A DNA stretch of 64,000 nt, taken from NCBI GenBank assembly GCA_911728455.2, contig OU452236.1:14123838-14187837 (forward strand), written 5' to 3'. This DNA is from Marthasterias glacialis (taxonomy: Eukaryota; Echinodermata; Asteroidea; Forcipulatida; Asteriidae). The translations under genes and the position numbers were made by a program. Of the stretch, positions 12,401 through 24,100 are shown piece by piece. Every line of letters starts with the position of its first letter. Within the stretch, counting starts at the first letter, position 1. The notes beneath the pieces are model-generated. The model did no database searches. It was given only the letters and a program-made list of their open reading frames with translations, and was not told the origin of the DNA.

Positions 12401-14540
12401 AAAAGAGCCCAATCTAGTTTGCCATACCGAATCAATGCTGATCTCTGCTCCCTTTTAGGACCGGGCTGTTGTGGATTCATTCTGACCGGGAACTGTGTTT
12501 AATAGTTTCCCCCTCTTTTTTCAAAAATGGGGTCATTCCATGCCAAATCACCTAAAAGGTTTGCCATGGAATGCTCCAATGGTAACTTTTCAAATACTTT
12601 TAGTGTTTTTGTCTGCACTTTGCTTTGCAACTGTGCAAACTTGTTGCTTTTGATGTATGCATTAAAACATGGCACTATACTTTCCGAGTGGAGTGGGTCG
12701 CTATAATCGTGTGTTTATCCCCTTAATGGCAAACATTTTTTGTTTTTAAATTTGACAACTTAAAAATCTATATCGCGGAAGTTTTTAATGCCTATGGTGC
12801 TATACTGAGTCTTGGTCGACAACTCTTTCGTATTTGTTGGCCCGAAAAGTTGTAAATTAGCATTCAAATAATTTTCTGTTGATAAGAAACTTGTTGAAGC
12901 TTGAACCCGAAAATCAGACTGAAAATACAAAATCCAAGATGGTCGCCAGAAATGGTTGCCATTTTAAATTCCCTCTTCGCCTTTTAAACTGTGCCAGGTG
13001 ATATCAGAACCACTTGTATGAACAAATAAGAAAACAAACAAGTGGAACATTTGTTGAGCAAAGACAAAAAATCACTGAAAACATTAAAAACGTTGCCATG
13101 GTAAGAGCAACAGCTATTTTTATACAATATAACCCTTGGCCATATGGTAGGGGGGCATTGTGTTCCCGGTCCTGGTACAGTCCTCGTATATTTCATTGAG
13201 TTTGTATTCCGTTCAAAAATGCTACATTTTATCTTTCCAGGTGATGTATTAATTTGCTTGTCTTTTCTTCTCTCTTTCCCCACATAACTAGAAACACAAT
13301 TTAGGACCTCATAACAAGTAGTAATCTTACTTCATATATCATTTATATTTGGACACAAATAGTGTCCGCCAAGTTTCCCATTTACAACTGAAACATTTAT
13401 GTATAAAACTAACAGACATACCTGTGTTCCTTCTCATATTACCCTCCTTTCTTTTCACCGGTCAGTCTTTATGAAGTTAAAAATGACGCTAATGAAACTC
13501 AATCAAGCATAAATTGATGAGATTTATGCAAGATCTATATGGTGTATGTTAATTGATATATCGATTACTGAGGATGGATGAAGAACTACATGGAAATTAT
13601 TTTAACATAATATGCAAATTCGAATGCCATTCAGTTCAATATCGGAAGCAGTTCTTTAAAAATAAATGTAGTTGAATTTGTAGAATTTGTAGTAGATATA
13701 AAAAAAATACCCAACATTCACATATTACTATGCAACAATTGAAAGGCTTTGAAATAAAAGAACATTTTGTTTTGTTCACCTGTCGATGAGTATCTTGATT
13801 GTTTTCTTGTTGTATTTTAATGTCAGTTTTCCAACCCTTGGTGAGCGTTTTAAAAAGATTATATTTCAGGAAACGGTAAATGTTTTGTCATTACAAGCCT
13901 TTAATCGTGTCTGTTGTGTCAGCTGCCACTATTATCAAGTCCTTTTTAAGGGTGAATAAAAATGGCAAATATTTGTTGGCATTCAAATTGCACCTTTCTT
14001 GGCTGTATTTAACTTTATAAATGTATTTAAAATATAGTTCCTCCGTTCCAGTTTACGTAGCTTAATTTTTTAATTTACATAAATATTTTGAGAATTCGAA
14101 ATGTTACTTGGTGTTAGATCAGCAATATGATGACACAGATATATCTGAAATGAGAAACAACTAATGTCAATATGATAATTATCATGATCGTTCAAATGAA
14201 TTTATTTATAAAAAATTGCGGATCAAATCTGCAAAACATCAACACTATGTCACAAAATTGTATTGTTAGATATTTTTTGTAACTTGCCTCAAAAATTTAA
14301 AAAACACCAATAATTGTCTTAAGAAATATTTTGACATTTGAATGTTAATTTCACTTTTGTTCGACACCAAAATAATTTTTTGAATGATTTACTTCTGAAA
14401 AAATATCAAAATTTATGTTTTTCTATTCTACTCGGTGTTACATTAATTTCATCACATTGTTGATTTTAAGGAGAATTTTGTCCGCTTTTAAGTATCACCT
14501 GACCACTAATTGTGTGGAATTCATTGTATGCATGGATGTA
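12400..14540. other. Intronic AT-rich sequence without recognisable features
   Basis: I found no coding frame, tRNA-like structure or strong repeat here. A patch near 12.93-12.97 kb (atccaagatggtcgccag, then atggttgccat) resembles sequence often seen in dispersed repeats, but this is not enough for a call. Confidence 0.5.
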
Positions 14541-15353
14541 ATAGACCGATTGCGCGACCCGCGTCACGTGACCCCTTCTGGGTTAAATTGTAAACACACA
14601 CGACGTCCTCCATTGGAAAGTGCGGTACGGTACACCATGATTGTTGCATTTAGTTTATTCGATCGAGGCTTTTCTTGCTCGAAATCTGTGAAAAATATTC
14701 CAGAGTTAGTACCATAAACCTTCGAGTGGCTGATTAAAGCCAGTAAGGACAGTTCCTTGAAAATTGTACAAGTACCGTATAAATGTGCACGATGTGTACA
14801 AGGCATGACGGAACATTAGGCGAGACGACCGCGATCACCACACAGTTTTGGAAATCAATTTCTTTGGATGATTACAGCTTCAAAAGTGTGTGGTGATCGC
14901 GGTCGTCTCGCCTAATGTTCCATCGTGCACTGTATTTCTGCCTATTTGAAATTTTCGCAAGGCTAGGTATAAATGCTCACTTTTCAAATGTTCTTTAATT
15001 TTTTTACAGTGTTTTAGGCCTACATTACAAACAAAATAACAGGCGGATGGCTACAAAGTCGTCCGACGCCGATAGTGCATGGCTAAAAAACCTCTTTTTA
15101 GTAGAATTCTGTTAAATTATGAAACAGAGATGTGATTTAAATTAATGCAACAACATACTACTCTAAATAAAGGGGCTGATAATTTAAATAAATTAACTAA
15201 TTTATCACTTAACAAAAGTAAAATCGACTGTTTTCTTGCTCACTCTGTGTCACGGCATATCTCCTTACACGTATTTTGCCATCAGCTGTATGGCGTTATA
15301 CCCAGTAGGAGGTCACGTGACCGCATGTCAACATTGTCGCGCAATCGGTCTAT
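14541..15353. mobile_element. Non-autonomous DNA transposon (MITE-like) with terminal inverted repeats and TA duplication
   Basis: The left end ATAGACCGATTGCGCGAC (14541-14558) is the exact reverse complement of the right end (15336-15353), and TA flanks both sides. Inside each end is a second matching block containing the palindrome GTCACGTGAC and a CTGGGT motif, so the inverted repeats extend about 50-65 bp with a gap. No transposase frame is present, which fits a non-autonomous element. TA target duplication suggests a Tc1/mariner-type or similar mobiliser, but the family is not identified. Confidence 0.75.
14810..14921. repeat. Perfect 35-bp inverted repeat (hairpin) inside the transposon-like element
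   Basis: The arm at 14810-14844, starting GGAACATTAGGCGAGACGAC, pairs without mismatch with 14887-14921 across a 42-base loop. Beyond the arms, gtgcacgatg at about 14786 also matches inverted sequence after 14921 once a 16-base insertion is skipped. The perfect pairing suggests a recent foldback origin or a nested element. Confidence 0.85.
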
Positions 15354-15989
15354 TATAATTAGGATGATCGCTTGTATATTTTTAAGATACATATGTAGCA
15401 TTCTAACTGTGCAAGCATCCTGCGTATTTGAGCATTAGGTATTTTTCACAATTGTCAACAATAATACACTAAGGCAAACCTTCGTGGAAGGTCATCAACA
15501 CATCTAATCACCTAGCCCCCAATCATGCTCCCATATTGTTCCACATACCTGATATACCAATGACAGAGCAAATCAAAGGGGGAACTACACGCTTCTGGTC
15601 ACATCGTCTGTGGCCAAATATAGCCATATGAAACATTAACCCAAGCATCAACTAAGTCAAAATCTCCATGCAGTGGCTTTAGCGCAATAGCCTTTCCACG
15701 TCAAATAAAGAGTGCAAACACTGTGTTATTCAATCAATGATAAATAGTATCTAGCTGTTGGTGACGTGGGACCGTGTAAAACGAACCATGAATAGTCATT
15801 TTTGTCTGAGGTTTGGTTACCAAAATTGTTCGCACATGCGTGAGACTTGCACGGTCTATAGAAAATAGAACTCTTTCAGCGGAGAAGCATAGCATAAAAT
15901 GTTTTTGAGAATACATGGATTGTGTTCCACTCTCAGAATCATTATAATCTTTCAAACTCAACCGCCCTGCCAGGGCTTGGATTTCACAA

Positions 15990-16050
15990 AACTAGTCCTA
16001 ATTTAGGACTTGTCCTAACTTATGACAAGTCCAATAAATTAGGACTAGTT
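15990..16050. repeat. Short palindromic repeat element
   Basis: The arms 15990-16014 (AACTAGTCCTAATTTAGGAC then TTGTC) and 16024-16050 are inverted copies with a 2-base bulge and a 9-base spacer. Small palindromes like this are often dispersed repeat fragments in invertebrate genomes; its identity is not known to me. Confidence 0.7.
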
Positions 16051-16577
16051 ATTCGTCCTAACTCAAATCGACCCCAGGTCATGTATTCATGTACCATACG
16101 TCCCCAGGCCATCCAGGGGCCAACCTTAAGCGTGTCACATTGTAAGCTTGAGTATGGAGTGCTATACAGCAATGGATGTGCCAATAGTTTTAACAGCTTT
16201 AATGGGACCAACTGAACAGTTTAGAAGTATTTGACAAGTTCGAAAGATCATTTCAAATGCATTTCTTAAAATGTTTAATAGAGATGAGCCTAAACCAGTT
16301 GAAAGAGAAATAATTTCAGCGAACTGTATATGGAGTTAAGATGTGATTTAAAAAACGAATTTGATGAGTTAGCAAACTCCAATACACAATACCTTTGTCA
16401 AAGATTTCTTAACAATTAATTGGGCGAGTCATAATTAATTTCATTTACATGAGTTTATTCAACTGCACAGCATTCGGATGAGCAGACCTTCAAATATTAG
16501 CTAATGTTACTTCACACATACTTGAGATTGAGTAATAATGTCAGTTATAATGTAAGAAAATCGTAAAAGGGATAAGC

Positions 16578-16832
16578 AGGTTGCAATTCCAAATCTATAA
16601 CCAATTTCACTATGAAAATATAAAACGTTTTGTTTTAAAAACATTTTGCCTATTTACAGAGGATGCTTTGTGATGTTTTGTAAAGCAGAACGTTGTAAAA
16701 TTCTGAGGTTGCAATTCCAAATCGATAACCAATTTCACTTTGAAAATATAAAACGTTTGGTTTTAAAAACATTTGCCTGTTTACAGAGGATGCTTTGTGA
16801 TGTTTTGTAAAGCAGAACTTTGTAAAATTCTC
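16578..16832. repeat. 128-bp tandem duplication in the intron
   Basis: The block at 16578-16705 starting AGGTTGCAATTCC is repeated at 16706-16832 with a 1-bp deletion and a handful of substitutions. It is non-coding on both strands as far as I can see. Confidence 0.85.
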
Positions 16833-17464
16833 TGTAACAATCTTCACAAAATCGTACAAAACTCTTATTGTAGGTGAAAAGAACTTACAACATGCTTTGC
16901 AAAAACACTTTGAATACTTGCACAACTCATGCCATGATAAGGAAAATGGGATAGATTTGATTAAAATGGCGTTAACGATGGAACAAAAATAGAAAGAAAA
17001 ATAGAATAAAAGAATGATGAAGTAGAATAATCAAACTATTAAACAAGAAACTTTACATAAACCAATTGCAAAAAAACATTCAAATTAAATACCTTCACAT
17101 ACAAACACATGTCCTTATTGTCGAAGTATTTGCACAAATACGATCGCCTTTTAATAACGGTGTGTTTTTTGATATGAATATATGCATATAACTCCCAACT
17201 AGCCTAACTTCAATTAACATAAAGCTAATTAAACCTAATGCACATACTACATATCAAACACACACACATAACATATCGAAATTGATCGTTTTAATTAGTT
17301 CAATGAAAGAGCAAACAAGAAAGTTTGCTTCAGTGGTGTTAAAAAAAGCTAGTAAAAAGGTGAAAAAGAAGACAGCATCTGTGGAACACAAAAACATGAA
17401 ACTCATTCTTAATATAAAAAAATTATGAACTGGAAAGACTCGGTTATTAAGTGGAGATTTAGAT
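16833..17464. other. Intronic AT-rich sequence next to the donor, no features seen
   Basis: This is the donor-proximal (5') end of the intron. It contains only A/T-rich stretches and a very short CA run (near 17260). No alternative exon is evident. Confidence 0.5.
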
Positions 17465-17474
17465 ACCTACCGTT
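17465..17474 (-). other. Predicted splice donor
   Basis: The minus strand reads AAC G|GTAGGT, with the last exon base at 17471. It matches the animal donor consensus at G|GT, at A in +3 and at G in +5. The junction follows codon position 1. A second GT four bases downstream (AG|GTATCT) would be phase 2 and does not match the acceptor phase. Confidence 0.65.
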
Positions 17475-18100
17475 AGAGAAAGGGAATGATGAAGTTGTTG
17501 CCCCCGAAGAAACTGTTGTCTCGGTACCGATTGCTACACTTGCGGTGTTCACTTCACCTGCTGTAGTCGTTTCAGGTAGTGTGGTTACTCCTGCAGTAGT
17601 TGTGCGGTTGGTTGTCTCAAGGCCAGTTGTTATACTCACGATAGTAGATTCACTTGCTGTAGTTTTTTCAAATACATTGGTTACGTCAACAGTAGAAGTG
17701 GATTCAGCAGTTGCTGGAGTCTCAGCTGATGTAGTCAAATCATTAGTTGTTGTAGCATCGGCTGTTTCAGTTTTATCAGCAGTTGTAGCTTTTCCTGCTG
17801 TAGTTACATCTGGAGTTGTAGCCTCAGCTGTGGTATTAAGATATGCCGTTGTTGTAGCCTCAGCTGTTGTAGTTGCATCAATAATTGTAGCTTCAGCTGT
17901 TGTAGTTACATCTGTAGTTGTAGCTTCATCTGTTGCAGTTATATCTACAGTTGTTTTAGCCTCAGCTTTGGTAGTTACATCTTTAGTTGATGTGGTTTCA
18001 GCTGTAGTAGTTGCATCAGCAATTGTAGTTACCTCAGCAGTTGTAGTTACATCTGCAGTTGAAACATGAGCTGTTGTAGTTACATCTGTCGTTCTTGTAG
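17471..18100 (-). repeat. Degenerate edge of the hexapeptide array, partly unique Thr/Ser-rich sequence
   Basis: Approaching the donor, the regular hexapeptide breaks down into Thr/Ser-rich sequence with non-repeat residues, for example NVFEKTTASEST, ITTGLETTNRTT and VSSGATTSSFPFSN. This is the only stretch of the large exon that might serve as a unique probe or alignment anchor. NRT in this part is a potential N-glycosylation sequon. Confidence 0.8.
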
Positions 18101-21100
18101 ACTCAGCTGCTGTAGTTACCTCAGCAGATGCAGTTACATCTACAGCTGTTGTAGCTTCAGCTGTTGTAACTACATCAGCAGTTGTTGTAGATTCAGCTGT
18201 TGTAGTTACATCAGTAGTTGTAGCTTCAGCATCCGCAGTTGTTTTAGCTCCAGCTGTTGTTTTTACATCTGCAGTTGTGGTAGCTTCTGCTGTTGTAGTT
18301 ACCAGAGCAGTTGTTGTACCTTCAGCCGTTGTAGTTACATCCACAGTTGTGGTAGCATCAGCAGTTCTTGTACCTGCAGCTGTTGTAATTACAGCAGTTG
18401 TGGTAGCTTCAGCTGAACTAGTTACATCAGCAGTTGTTGTAGCTTCAGCTGATGTAGTTACCTCAGCAGTTGTTGTAGCTTCAGCTGTTGTAGTTACATC
18501 AGGTAATGTTGTAGCTTCAACTGTTGTAGTAACATCTGCAGTTGTTGTATCTTCAGCTGTTGTAATTACATCATCAGTTGTTGTAGCTTTAGCTTTTGTA
18601 GTTACATCAGCAGATGCAGTTACATCTACAGCTGTTGTAGCTTCAGCTGTTGTAACTACATCAGCAGTTGTTGTAGATTCAGCTGTTGTAGTTACATCAG
18701 TAGTTGTAGCTTCAGCATCCGCAGTTGTTTTAGCTCCAGCTGTTGTTTTTACATCTGCAGTTGTGGTAGCTTCTGCTGTTGTAGTTACCAGAGCAGTTGT
18801 TGTACCTTCAGCCGTTGTAGTTACATCCACAGTTGTGGTAGCATCAGCAGTTCTTGTACCTGCAGCTGTTGTAATTACAGCAGTTGTGGTAGCTTCAGCT
18901 GAACTAGTTACATCAGCAGTTGTTGTAGCTTCAGCTGATGTAGTTACCTCAGCAGTTGTTGTAGCTTCAGCTGTTGTAGTTACATCAGGTAATGTTGTAG
19001 CTTCAACTGTTGTAGTAACATCTGCAGTTGTTGTATCTTCAGCTGTTGTAATTACATCATCAGTTGTTGTAGCTTTAGCTTTTGTAGTTACATCAGCAGT
19101 TGTGGTAGCTTCAGCTTTTGTAGTTACATCAGCAGTTGTAGCTTTAGCTGTTGTAGTTATATCGGCAGTTGTTGTAGCTTCAGCTGATGTAGTTACATCT
19201 GCTGTTGTTGTAGCTTCAGCTGTTGTAGTAACATCTGCAGTTGTTGTAGCTTCAGCTGTTGTAGTTACATCAGCAGTTGTTGTAACTTCACCTGTTGTAG
19301 TTATATCAGCAGTTGTTGTAGTTAAATCAGCAGTTGTAGCTTCAGCTGTTGTAGTACCATCTGAACTTGTTGTAACTTCAGCTGTCGTAGTAACATCTGC
19401 AGTTGTTGTAGCTTCAGCTGTTAAATTTACATCATTAGTTGTAGCTTCAGCTGTTGAAGTTATATCAGCAGTTCTTGTAGCTTCAGCTGTTGTAGTTACA
19501 TCATCTGTTGTAGCTTCAGCTGTTGTAGTAACATCTGCAGTTGTTGTAGCTTCAGCTGTTGTAGTTACATCAGTAGTTGTTGTAGCTTCAGCTGTTGTAG
19601 TTACAACAGTAGTTGTGGTAGCTTCAGCTGTTGTGGTAACATCTGCAGTTGTTGAAGCTTCAGCTGTTGTAGTAACATCAGCAATTGTTGTAGCTTCAGC
19701 TGTTGTAAATACATCAGCAGTTGTTGTAGCTTCAGTTGTTGTAATTACATCAGCAGTTGTTGTAGCTTTAGCTGTTGTAGTTACATCAGCAGTTGTGGTA
19801 GCTTCAGCTTTTGTAGTTACATCAGCAGTTGTAGCTTTAGCTGTTGTAGTTATATCGGCAGTTGTTGTAGCTTCAGCTGATGTAGTTACATCTGCTGTTG
19901 TTGTAGCTTCAGCTGTTGTAGTAACATCTGCAGTTGTTGTAGCTTCAGCTGTTGTAGTTACATCAGCAGTTGTTGTAACTTCACCTGTTGTAGTTATATC
20001 AGCAGTTGTTGTAGTTAAATCAGCAGTTGTAGCTTCAGCTGTTGTAGTACCATCTGAACTTGTTGTAACTTCAGCTGTCGTAGTAACATCTGCAGTTGTT
20101 GTAGCTTCAGCTGTTAAATTTACATCATTAGTTGTAGCTTCAGCTGTTGAAGTTATATCAGCAGTTCTTGTAGCTTCAGCTGTTGTAGTTACATCAGCAG
20201 TTGTTGCAGCTTTAGCTGTTGTAGTTACATCAGCAGTTGTGGTAGCTTCAGCTTTTGTAGTTATATCTGCAGTTGTGGTAGCTTCAGCTGTTGTAGTTAT
20301 ATCAGCAGTTGTTGTAGCTTCAGCTGTTCTAGTTACATCAGCTGTTGTAGCTTCAGCTGTTGAAGTAAATTCTGCAGTTGTGGTAGCGTCAGCTGTTGTA
20401 GTTACATCAGCAGTTGTAGTAGCTTCAGCTGTTGTAGCAACATCTGCAGTTGCTGTAGCTTCAGCTGTTGTAGTTACATCAGTTGTTGTTGTAGCTTCAA
20501 CTGTTGTAGTAACATCTGCAGTTGTTGTAGCTTCAGCTGTTGTAATTACATCAGCAGTTGTTGTAGCTTCAGCTGTTGTAGTTACATCAGCAGTTGTTGT
20601 AGCTTCAGCTGTTGTAGTAACATCAGCAGTTGTTGTACCTTCAGCTGTTGTAGTTACATCAGTAGTTGTAGCTTCAGCTGTTGTAGTTACATCATCTGTT
20701 GTTGTAGCTTCAGCTGTTGTAGTAACATCTGCAGTTGTTGTAGCTTCAGCTGTTGTAGTTACATCAGTTGTTGTTGTAGCTTCAGCTGTTGTAGTTACAA
20801 CAGTAGTTGTGGTAGCTTCAGCTGTTGTGGTATCATCTGCAGTTGTTGAAGCTTCATCTGTTGTAGTAACATCAGCAATTTTTGTAGCTTCAGCTGTTGT
20901 AAATACATCAGAAGTTGTTGTAGCTTCAGTTGTTGTAGTTACATCAGCAGTTGTTGTAGCTTCAGCTGTTGTAGTAACATCTGCAGTTGTTGTAGCTTCA
21001 GTTTTTGTAGTTAGATCAGCAGTTGTAGCTGCAGCTGTTGTAGTAACATATGCAGTTGTTGTAGCTTCAGCTGTTGTAGTAACATCTGCTGTTGTTGTAG

Positions 21101-24100
21101 TTTCAGCTGTTGTAGTTAGATCAGCAGTTGTAGCTTTAGCTGTTGTAGTTATATCAGCAGCTGTTGTAGCTTCAGCTGTTGTAGTTACATCAGCAGTTGT
21201 TGTAGCTTCCACTGTTGTAGTAACATCTGCACTTGTTGTAGCTTCAGCTGTTGTAGTTACATCAGCAGTTGTGGTAGCTTCAGCTGTTGTTGTTATATCA
21301 GCAGTTGTTGTAGGTTGAGCTGTTGTAATAACATCAGCAGTTGTTGTAGCTTCAGCTGTTGTAGTTACATCAGCTGTTGTTGTAGCTTCAACTGTTGTAG
21401 TAACCTCTGCAGTTGTTGTAGCTTCAGCTGTTGTAGTTACATCAGCAGTTGTTGTAGCTTCAGCTGTTGTAGTTACATCAGCAGTTGTTGTAACTTCAGC
21501 TGTTGTAGTTACATCAGCTGTTGTTGTAGCTTCAACTGTTGTAGTAACATCTGCAGTTGTTGTAGCTTCAGCTGTTGTAGTTACATCAGCTGTTGTTGTA
21601 GCTTCAACTGTTGTAGTAACATCTGCAGTAGTTGTAGCTTCAGCTGTTGTAGTTACATCAGCAGTTGTGGTAGCTTCAGCTGTCGTACTTACATCTGCAG
21701 TTGTTGTAGCTTCAGCTGTTGTAGTTACATCAGCAGTTGTAGCTTCAGCTGTTGTAGTTACCTCAGCAGTTGTGATAGCTTCAGCTTTTGTAGTTACATC
21801 AGCAGTTGTGGTAGCTTCAGCTGTTGTAGTTACCTCAGCTGTTGTAGTTAACTTAGGTGTTGTAGTTACATCAGCAGTTGTGGTATCTTCAGCTGCTGTA
21901 GTTACCTCAGCAATTGTAGTAACATCTGCAGTTGTAGCTTCAGCTGTTGTAGTTACATCAGCAGTTGTGGTAGCTTCAGCTGTTGTTGTAGCTTCAGCTG
22001 TTGTAGTTACATCAGCTGTTGTTGTAGCTTCAACTGTTGTAGTAACATCTGCAGTAGTTGTAGCTTCAGCTGTTGTAGTTACATCAGCAGTTGTGGTAGC
22101 TTCAGCTGTCGTACTTACATCTGCAGTTGTTGTAGCTTCAGCTGTTGTAATTGTATCAGCTGTTGTTGTAGCTTCAGCTGTTGTAGTTACATCAGCAATT
22201 GTTGTAGCTTCAACTGTTGTAGTTACATCAGCAGTTGTTGTACCTTCAGCTGTTGTAGTTACATCAGTAGTTGTAGCTTCAGCTGTTGTAGTTACATCAT
22301 CTGTTATTGTAGCTTCAGCTGTTGTAGTAACATCTGCAGTTGTTGTAGCTTCAGCTGTTGTAGTTACACCAGCAGTTGTTGTAGTTTCGGCGGTTGTAGT
22401 TACAACAGTAGTTGTAGCTTCAGCTGTTGTAGTTACATCATCTGTTATTGTAGCTTCAGCTGTTGTAGTAACATGTGCAGTTGTTGTAGCTTCAGCTGTT
22501 GTAGTTACACCAGCAGTTGTTGTAGTTTCAGCGGTTGTAGTTACAACAGTAGTTGTGGTAGCTTCAGCTGTTGTAGTTACATCAGCAGTTGTTGTAGCTT
22601 CAACTGTTGTAGTAACAACTGCAATTGTTGTAGCTTCAGCTTCTGTAGTTACATCAGCAGTTGTTGTAGCTTCAGCTGTTGTAGTTACATCAGCAGTTGT
22701 TGTAGCTTCAGCTGTTGTAGTTACATCAGCTGTTGTTGTAGCTTCAACTGTTGTAGTAACATCTGCAGTAGGTGTAGCTTCAGCTGTTGTAGTTACATCA
22801 GCTGTTGTTGTACCTTCAACTGTTGTAGTTACATCAGTAGTTGTAGCTTCAGCTGTTGTAATTACATCATTTGTTGTTGTAGCTTCAGCTGTTGTAGTAG
22901 CATCTGCAGTTGTTGTAGTAACATCTGCAGTTGTTTGAACTTCAGTTGTTGTAGTTACATCAACAGTTGTTGTAGCTTTACCCGGTGTAGTTACATCAGC
23001 AGTTGTTGTAGCTTCAGCTGTTGTAGTTACATCAGCTGTTGTTGTAGCTTCAGCTGTTGTAGTAACATATGCAGTTGTAGCTTCAGCTGTTGTAGTAACA
23101 TCTGCAGTTGTTGTAGCTTCAGCTGTTGTAGTTAGATCAGCAGTTGTAGCTTCAGCTGTTGTAGTTATATCAGCAGCTGTTGTAGCTTCAGCTGTTGTAG
23201 TTACATCTGCAATTGTTGTAGCTTCAGCTGTTGTAGTTACATCAGCAGTTGTGGTAGCTTCAGCTGTCGTACTTACATCTGCAGTTGTTGTAGCTTCAGC
23301 TGTTGTAGTTACATCAGCAGTTGTAGCTTCAGCTGTTGTAGTTACCTCAGCAGTTGTGATAGCTTCAGCTTTTGTAGTTACATCAGCAGTTGTGGTAGCT
23401 TCAGCTGTTGTAGTTACCTCAGCTGTTGTAGTTAACTTAGGTGTTGTAGTTACATCAGCAGTTGTGGTATCTTCAGCTGCTGTAGTTACCTCAGCAATTG
23501 TAGTAACATCTGCAGTTGTAGCTTCAGCTGTTGTAGTTACATCAGCAGTTGTGGTAGCTTCAGCTGTTGTTGTAGCTTCAACTGTTGTTGTAGCTTCAGC
23601 TGTTGTAGTTACATCAGCTGTTGTTGTAGCTTCAACTGTTGTAGTAACATCTGCAGTAGTTGTAGCTTCAGCTGTTGTAGTTACATCAGCAGTTGTGGTA
23701 GCTTCAGCTGTCGTACTTACATCTGCAGTTGTTGTAGCTTCAGCTGTTGTAATTGTATCAGCTGTTGTTGTAGCTTCAGCTGTTGTAGTTACATCAGCAA
23801 TTGTTGTAGCTTCAACTGTTGTAGTTACATCAGCAGTTGTTGTACCTTCAGCTGTTGTAGTTACATCAGTAGTTGTAGCTTCAGCTGTTGTAGTTACATC
23901 ATCTGTTATTGTAGCTTCAGCTGTTGTAGTAACATCTGCAGTTGTTGTAGCTTCAGCTGTTGTAGTTACACCAGCAGTTGTTGTAGTTTCGGCGGTTGTA
24001 GTTACAACAGTAGTTGTAGCTTCAGCTGTTGTAGTTACATCATCTGTTATTGTAGCTTCAGCTGTTGTAGTAACATGTGCAGTTGTTGTAGCTTCAGCTG

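Larger units (their letters stand above)
12368..17470 (-). other. Intron (phase 1) separating the two repeat exons
   Basis: This 5.1-kb AT-rich block has no long open frame continuous with either array. On the minus strand it starts GTAGGT (17470-17465) and ends TTTTAACTTAG (12378-12368) after a T-rich tract. Joining AAC G to CT GAG GCA gives Asn-Ala-Glu-Ala, keeping the Thr-rich frame and an AEA motif. The small open frames inside are short, unlike known proteins, and overlap repeat elements. The interior holds the transposon-like and repeat features listed separately. At 12.4-14.5 kb and 15.4-16.5 kb I otherwise see only unremarkable AT-rich sequence. Confidence 0.75.

Noticed and set aside
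14563-14572. CACGTG as a promoter E-box
   Set aside because: It sits in the inverted ends of the transposon-like element, twice, inside an intron. No promoter context is visible.
12984-16925. Short open frames in the intron (for example 12984-13283, 14415-14717, 15145-15438, 16650-16925)
   Set aside because: They are short, on both strands, of no recognisable family, and several overlap inverted or tandem repeats.
17409-17470. TAA at 17409 as the true end of the protein
   Set aside because: The last residues after the donor lose all repeat character, a phase-matched donor precedes them, and an in-frame repeat exon follows. Not fully excluded; transcripts would decide.
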